This document shows positions 7,242-10,720 of a DNA stretch of 10,720 bases, piece after piece (within the stretch, counting starts at the first letter, position 1; every line of letters starts with the position of its first letter). Made by a program: the position numbers and the translations under genes. Source of the DNA: Bacteroidaceae bacterium. Its GTDB lineage: Bacteria; Bacteroidota; Bacteroidia; Bacteroidales; Bacteroidaceae. The notes beneath the pieces were generated by a model, which was not told the DNA's origin, made no database searches, and saw only the letters and a program-made list of their open reading frames with translations. The stretch lies in contig JAFNWA010000239.1 in the NCBI GenBank assembly GCA_017383665.1, positions 1 through 10,720 of the forward strand, given 5' to 3'.

Positions 7242-8735
7242 TTATGCTATTTTTGATATTGCATCAATAAACGACTCAACCGATGCAGTCACAATATCAG
7301 TGTTTGCTCCGAAACCATGATACATCTTTCCCTTGTGGGATATCTGCATGTGCACCTTACCCAAATCATCACTTCCGCGAGTAATTGCCTGGATAAGGAA
7401 CTCCTCTATGTGTACACGACGCTTTGTAATATTCTTTACAGCCGTAATAGCCGCATCTACCGGTCCGTTACCACATGCCGTTTCTGTGAAAACATCACCA
7501 TCAAAGCTTATCTGCACGGTTGCAGTAGGCATTGCCGACTTACCGCAGACCACCTGCAGACCAACAAGCTGAATACTCATTCGGCGATGGTTGGTAGTAC
7601 CAACGAGCACCTCCAAATCTCTAGTAGTAATCATCTTTTTCTTATCGGCAAGTTCCAAGAAACGCTGATAGATATCATCCAATTCATCTCCTTCGGGAGT
7701 ATAACCAATTTCAGACAAATGATGTTTCAATGCCGCGCGTCCACTGCGTGCAGTAAGCACAATGCTTGACTTGTCAACACCCACATCCTCGGGGTCTATA
7801 ATCTCATATGTTTCACGGCTCTTCAACACGCCATCCTGATGGATACCCGATGAATGAGCAAAGGCATTTCGCCCTACGATAGCCTTGTTCGCCTGCACCG
7901 GCATACGCATGAGGTTAGATACCAACTTACTTGTCGCGATAATCTGTTTTGAATCTATGCCCAAATCAAAATCAAGGTTTGAATGGCATTTGATGGCCAT
8001 TACCACCTCTTCCAAAGCTGTGTTTCCTGCTCTTTCTCCAAGTCCGTTGATTGTAACCTCAACTTGGCGCGCACCATTCTGAACAGCAGCCAGAGTATTT
8101 GCTGTAGCCATTCCCAAATCGTTATGACAGTGAGTTGAGATTATTGCCTTGTCAATATTGGGAACATTATTCTTCAGATAGGCAATCTTTGCTCCATATT
8201 CACTTGGCAAGCAGTAACCGGTTGTGTCCGGAATGTTCACAACCGTCGCACCGGCAGCAATAACAGCCTCTACCACGCGTGCAAGAAATTCCTCGTCGGT
8301 TCGGCCTGCATCTTCGGCATAAAACTCCACATCATCCACAAATCGACGCGCATACTTGACAGCCTCTACAGCCTGTTCCATAACAGCCTCAGGAGTCATA
8401 CGCAGTTTCTCATAAATGTGATAAGTAGATGTTCCGATACCGGTATGGATTCGTCCACGCTTTGCAAATTCAAGAGCCTGTGCCGCAACATCAATATCCT
8501 TTTTGACGGCGCGTGTCAGCGCACAGATTGTAGGGTTGGTCACCGCTTTTGAAATCTCCACAACTGAATTGAAGTCACCGGGACTTGAAATCGGGAAACC
8601 AGCCTCGATGATGTCAACACCAAGTTTCTCAAGTTGTCGCGCAACTTCAATTTTCTCAATAGTATTGAGCTGGCAACCCGGCACCTGTTCAGCATCACGC
8701 AGAGTCGTATCGAATATATATACTTTTTCGCTCAT
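7242..8735 (-). CDS. leuA: 2-isopropylmalate synthase
   Basis: This 497-residue enzyme condenses acetyl-CoA with 2-oxoisovalerate, the committed step to leucine. The DRE-TIM metallolyase barrel occupies about residues 1-275. It has FDTTLRDAEQVPG (8-20) with metal ligand D9 and catalytic R13, plus metal histidines H202 and H204 in STHCHNDLGMA. GLGERAGNTALEEV (231-244) includes N238. A linker follows with GIHQDGVLK (297-305). The C-terminal leucine-binding allosteric domain runs from about 370 to 497, so feedback inhibition by leucine is expected. Full length and the neighbouring leuCDB argue for LeuA over homocitrate or citramalate synthase, which share the barrel. The DAEQVPG form, rather than the more usual GEQSPG, is one I associate with Bacteroidetes. 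It starts 30 nt after ilvC. Confidence 0.95.
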   Translation of the reverse strand: MSEKVYIFDTTLRDAEQVPGCQLNTIEKIEVARQLEKLGVDIIEAGFPISSPGDFNSVVEISKAVTNPTICALTRAVKKDIDVAAQALEFAKRGRIHTGIGTSTYHIYEKLRMTPEAVMEQAVEAVKYARRFVDDVEFYAEDAGRTDEEFLARVVEAVIAAGATVVNIPDTTGYCLPSEYGAKIAYLKNNVPNIDKAIISTHCHNDLGMATANTLAAVQNGARQVEVTINGLGERAGNTALEEVVMAIKCHSNLDFDLGIDSKQIIATSKLVSNLMRMPVQANKAIVGRNAFAHSSGIHQDGVLKSRETYEIIDPEDVGVDKSSIVLTARSGRAALKHHLSEIGYTPEGDELDDIYQRFLELADKKKMITTRDLEVLVGTTNHRRMSIQLVGLQVVCGKSAMPTATVQISFDGDVFTETACGNGPVDAAITAVKNITKRRVHIEEFLIQAITRGSDDLGKVHMQISHKGKMYHGFGANTDIVTASVESFIDAISKIA

Positions 8736-8765
8736 ATTCTTTGAGTGATTTTTATTTATTCTCCA

Positions 8766-9812
8766 TTAGTTGTTCTCCGGGCGGAGCTTGCGCACAACTG
8801 CGCCTGCCTGCCACATCTCGGTCTCGCGCATCTCGCGGAGTTCCTCCTCAAGCTTCTGACGGTAGTCGGGCTGTGAGTTGGTGTCGATGCTGCGCTGTGC
8901 CTCGTTGCCGCAAGCTACCTCGCTGTAGAGGTCTTCGAACACGGGCATTGTTGCATCGCGGAACTTCTTCCACCAATCGAGCGCACCGCGCTGTGCTGTT
9001 GTCGAGCAGTTGGCATACATCCAGTCCATACCGTTCTCGGCAATGAGTGGCATGAGGCTCTGTGAGAGTTCCTCGACTGTCTCGTTGAATGCCTCTGATG
9101 GGGTGTGACCGTTCTTGCGGAGCACCTCGTACTGGGCTGCGAAGATTCCCTGGATGGCGCCCATGAGTGTACCGCGCTCACCGGTGAGGTCTGAATATAC
9201 CTCGCGCTTGAAGGTGGTTTCAAAGAGGTAGCCTGAACCTACTCCGATACCGAGTGCTATCACACGATCCCATGCACGGCCGGTTGCGTCCTGGAAGATT
9301 GCGTAGCTTGAGTTGAGGCCACGGCCTTGGAGGAACATGCGGCGGAGTGATGTACCTGAGCCTTTGGGTGCAACGAGGATAACATCGACATCGGCAGGGG
9401 GAACTATGCCTGTGCGCTCCTTGTATGTGATGCCGAATCCGTGTGAGAAGTAGAGTGCCTTGCCGGGGGTGAGGTGCTTCTTCACTGTTGGCCACACTGC
9501 TATCTGGCCTGCATCGGAGAGCAGGTACTCGATGATTGTTGCCTTCTCGCAAGCCTCCTCAATGTCGAAAAGGTTCTCGCCCGGTACCCAGCCGTCTTCT
9601 ACGGCTTTCTCCCAGCTCTTTGAGTCTTTGCGCTGGCCAACGATTACATTGAAACCGTTGTCGCGAAGGTTGAGTGACTGGCCCGGGCCCTGTACGCCAT
9701 AGCCGATAACTGCGATTGTCTCATTCTTCAATGTCTCCACGGCTTTTGCCAATGGATATTCTTCACGGGTTACGACATTCTCTTCAACGCCGCCAAAATT
9801 CATTTTTGCCAT
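8766..9812 (-). CDS. ilvC: Ketol-acid reductoisomerase, Ilv5-like
   Basis: This 348-residue enzyme isomerises acetolactate or acetohydroxybutyrate and reduces the product with NAD(P)H to the dihydroxy acid for valine/leucine or isoleucine. The Rossmann motif is GYGVQGPGQSLNLRDNG (37-53), with a cofactor loop GQRKDSKSW (59-67). FSHGFG (122-127) and VAPKGSGT (147-154) complete the N-domain. Metal ligands are D208 and E212 (SDLTGERG), with E244 and E248 (NETVEEL) in the C-domain. The whole protein, especially NCSTTAQRGALDWW (268-281), NSQPDYRQKLEEEL (312-325) and the VRKLRPEN end, resembles fungal mitochondrial Ilv5 as I recall it, more than E. coli IlvC. The gene is visibly GC-richer than its neighbours: three 60-nt lines counted by hand gave 35-37 G+C, versus 25 and 28 in leuA. 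It lies 66 nt after ilvN, the longest gap in the operon. Confidence 0.97.
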   Translation of the reverse strand: MAKMNFGGVEENVVTREEYPLAKAVETLKNETIAVIGYGVQGPGQSLNLRDNGFNVIVGQRKDSKSWEKAVEDGWVPGENLFDIEEACEKATIIEYLLSDAGQIAVWPTVKKHLTPGKALYFSHGFGITYKERTGIVPPADVDVILVAPKGSGTSLRRMFLQGRGLNSSYAIFQDATGRAWDRVIALGIGVGSGYLFETTFKREVYSDLTGERGTLMGAIQGIFAAQYEVLRKNGHTPSEAFNETVEELSQSLMPLIAENGMDWMYANCSTTAQRGALDWWKKFRDATMPVFEDLYSEVACGNEAQRSIDTNSQPDYRQKLEEELREMRETEMWQAGAVVRKLRPENN

Positions 9813-9846
9813 AATTGTATATATTTATCAGTTATTTATTATTCTT

Positions 9847-9866
9847 GGGACAAGCTACCTCGCCCC
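9847..9866 (-). promoter_or_regulatory. RNA hairpin in the ilvN-ilvC gap
   Basis: In the minus-strand transcript GGGGCGAG pairs with CUUGUCCC around a GUAG tetraloop: eight pairs including two G·U wobbles. The wobbles become A·C mismatches in the plus-strand RNA, so the structure favours the operon mRNA. It is followed by an A/U-rich leader without a T-run, so a terminator is unlikely. It sits about 35 nt before the ilvC ATG and could stabilise a processed 5' end or separate ilvC expression from ilvBN. That role is inference, and a chance fold is not excluded. Confidence 0.4.
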
Positions 9867-9878
9867 CTACATTTCTCT

Positions 9879-10409
9879 TTAAAGCATAGCCTTTTTCCTT
9901 TGTTCTTCTACATGCTGCATATACTCATTCATCAGCTCTGTACGCGACTTTATAATGGCGACAACACCTGAACAGACGAACTGATATAGTCCATAGGGCG
10001 ACAGCATCTGGTAGAGTTCGTCAATCTCCTCCTTGTGTCCGGTCTTCTCCAGGACAATGTAATCGTCGTGGATATCAAGTATCCTTACATTGTGGCGACG
10101 CACCAGTTCTTCTACATTTCGACCGCGTTTCACTTTGTAAAGTGCAATCTGCTGCATCACCACCTCCGAAGGAGTATAACAAAAAGCTTTCAGCACATCA
10201 ACTTTCTTCTCAATCTGTTTTACAAGGTTTGCGACCTTCTCTTCCTCATTGCGTACGAGGATAGTGTATTTGTGTACTCCCTCTATTGCCGATTCCGACA
10301 CAGTCAACGATTCAATATTTACATTACGGTGTGTAAACACTGTTGTAATCTGGCTCAAAAGACCGACCTTGTTCTCCGAAAATACGGTTATGATAAAATC
10401 TTTGTTCAT
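9879..10409 (-). CDS. ilvN: Acetolactate synthase, small (regulatory) subunit
   Basis: This 176-residue regulatory subunit activates the IlvB catalytic subunit and usually confers feedback inhibition by valine or another branched-chain amino acid. An N-terminal ACT domain covers about 4-76, with the family pattern ENKVGLLSQITTVFTHRNVN (12-31) followed by IESLTV. The C-terminal ALS-type domain, about 84-160, contains LYKVKRG (90-96), the RILDIHDDY segment (109-117) and a segment near 140-152. Length matches the IlvH/IlvN long form with both domains. It starts 12 nt after the ilvB stop. The last ~20 residues are charged and probably helical. ilvH would be an equally valid symbol. Confidence 0.95.
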   Translation of the reverse strand: MNKDFIITVFSENKVGLLSQITTVFTHRNVNIESLTVSESAIEGVHKYTILVRNEEEKVANLVKQIEKKVDVLKAFCYTPSEVVMQQIALYKVKRGRNVEELVRRHNVRILDIHDDYIVLEKTGHKEEIDELYQMLSPYGLYQFVCSGVVAIIKSRTELMNEYMQHVEEQRKKAML

Positions 10410-10421
10410 TTTTGTTCAAAT

Positions 10422-10720
10422 TTATTCCAAACGGATGTTTTCCAAAGGCTGACCGGCAGGCACCATAGGGAATACATTTTCCTCTTTCTGCACTCTCACC
10501 TCGAGCAGGAATGCACCTTTGGCATTACGCATCTCTTTTACTGCATCGTCAAGATCCTCGTGCTTGTCAACATAACGGTATTCAATGTGGTTAGCCTTCG
10601 CCAAAAGCTCAAAATCGGGATTTACAAGTTCGGTGAACGAGTAACGGCGATCATAGAACAGTTCCTGCCACTGTCGCACCATACCCAGATAACCGTTATT
10701 CATCAAAACAATCTTCACAC
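10422..10720 (-). CDS. ilvB: Acetolactate synthase, large subunit (3' end only)
   Basis: Only the last 99 codons are in view, and the gene continues past the right edge. The fragment reads in frame from GTG (Val) at 10718-10716, which is an internal codon and not a start. It includes the end of the thiamine diphosphate-binding motif (MNNGYLGMV) and the following QWQELFYDRRYS segment, which shapes the active-site entrance in acetohydroxyacid synthases. The C-terminal piece has FLLEVRVQKEENVFPMVPAG, the typical close of catalytic subunits. Together with IlvN it condenses pyruvate with pyruvate or 2-oxobutyrate. It is the first gene visible in the minus-strand operon. Confidence 0.95.
   Translation of the reverse strand, partial: VKIVLMNNGYLGMVRQWQELFYDRRYSFTELVNPDFELLAKANHIEYRYVDKHEDLDDAVKEMRNAKGAFLLEVRVQKEENVFPMVPAGQPLENIRLE

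Noticed and set aside
8692..8712. LeuA motif DAEQVPG instead of GEQSPG as a sign of altered function
   Set aside because: Metal and catalytic residues and the full regulatory domain are present, and I associate this variant with ordinary Bacteroidetes LeuA.
8741..9552. Several open frames overlapping ilvC on both strands
   Set aside because: The high G+C of ilvC reduces stop codons in all frames; products are Arg/Ser-rich and lack domains.

Overview
The window looks like chromosomal DNA from a Bacteroidales bacterium (Bacteroides/Prevotella-like). The evidence is: A/T-rich leaders without Shine-Dalgarno sequences before most genes; a secreted glycoside hydrolase with LamG-like modules ending in the 'DLTGR...PGIYIVNGKK' tail common in this order; and branched-chain amino acid enzymes with Bacteroidetes-type motif variants. 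The genus cannot be fixed from the sequence alone.

Layout. Positions 1-208 carry no gene but hold the first copy of a short repeat. Two plus-strand genes follow: a secreted multidomain GH18 hydrolase (209-3319) and, 17 nt later, a small UDG-superfamily DNA glycosylase (3337-3927). A strong hairpin terminator (3946-3990) and a second repeat copy fill the convergent intergenic region up to 4162. The rest of the window is one minus-strand branched-chain amino acid operon, in transcription order ilvB (partial, runs off the right edge), ilvN, ilvC, leuA, leuC, leuD, leuB, with gaps of 1-66 nt.

How the genes work together. IlvB/IlvN make acetolactate (or acetohydroxybutyrate) from pyruvate. IlvC isomerises and reduces it on the valine/isoleucine path. 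LeuA draws 2-oxoisovalerate into the leucine branch, LeuCD isomerise 2-isopropylmalate, and LeuB oxidises it to the precursor of 2-oxoisocaproate. ilvD and an aminotransferase are not in view. The operon promoter and any leader lie outside the window. The GH18 enzyme probably acts outside the cell on chitin-like or N-glycan substrates; the glycosylase is a DNA-repair enzyme with no obvious link to it.

No CRISPR, phage, toxin-antitoxin, transposase or clearly new system is visible. The most unusual structure is a ~54-bp hairpin-containing direct repeat (49/54 identical by hand alignment) that brackets exactly the GH18-glycosylase pair; one copy carries a 78-nt insertion. Secondary points are the GC-rich ilvC with a fungal Ilv5-like sequence, and an RNA hairpin just upstream of it.
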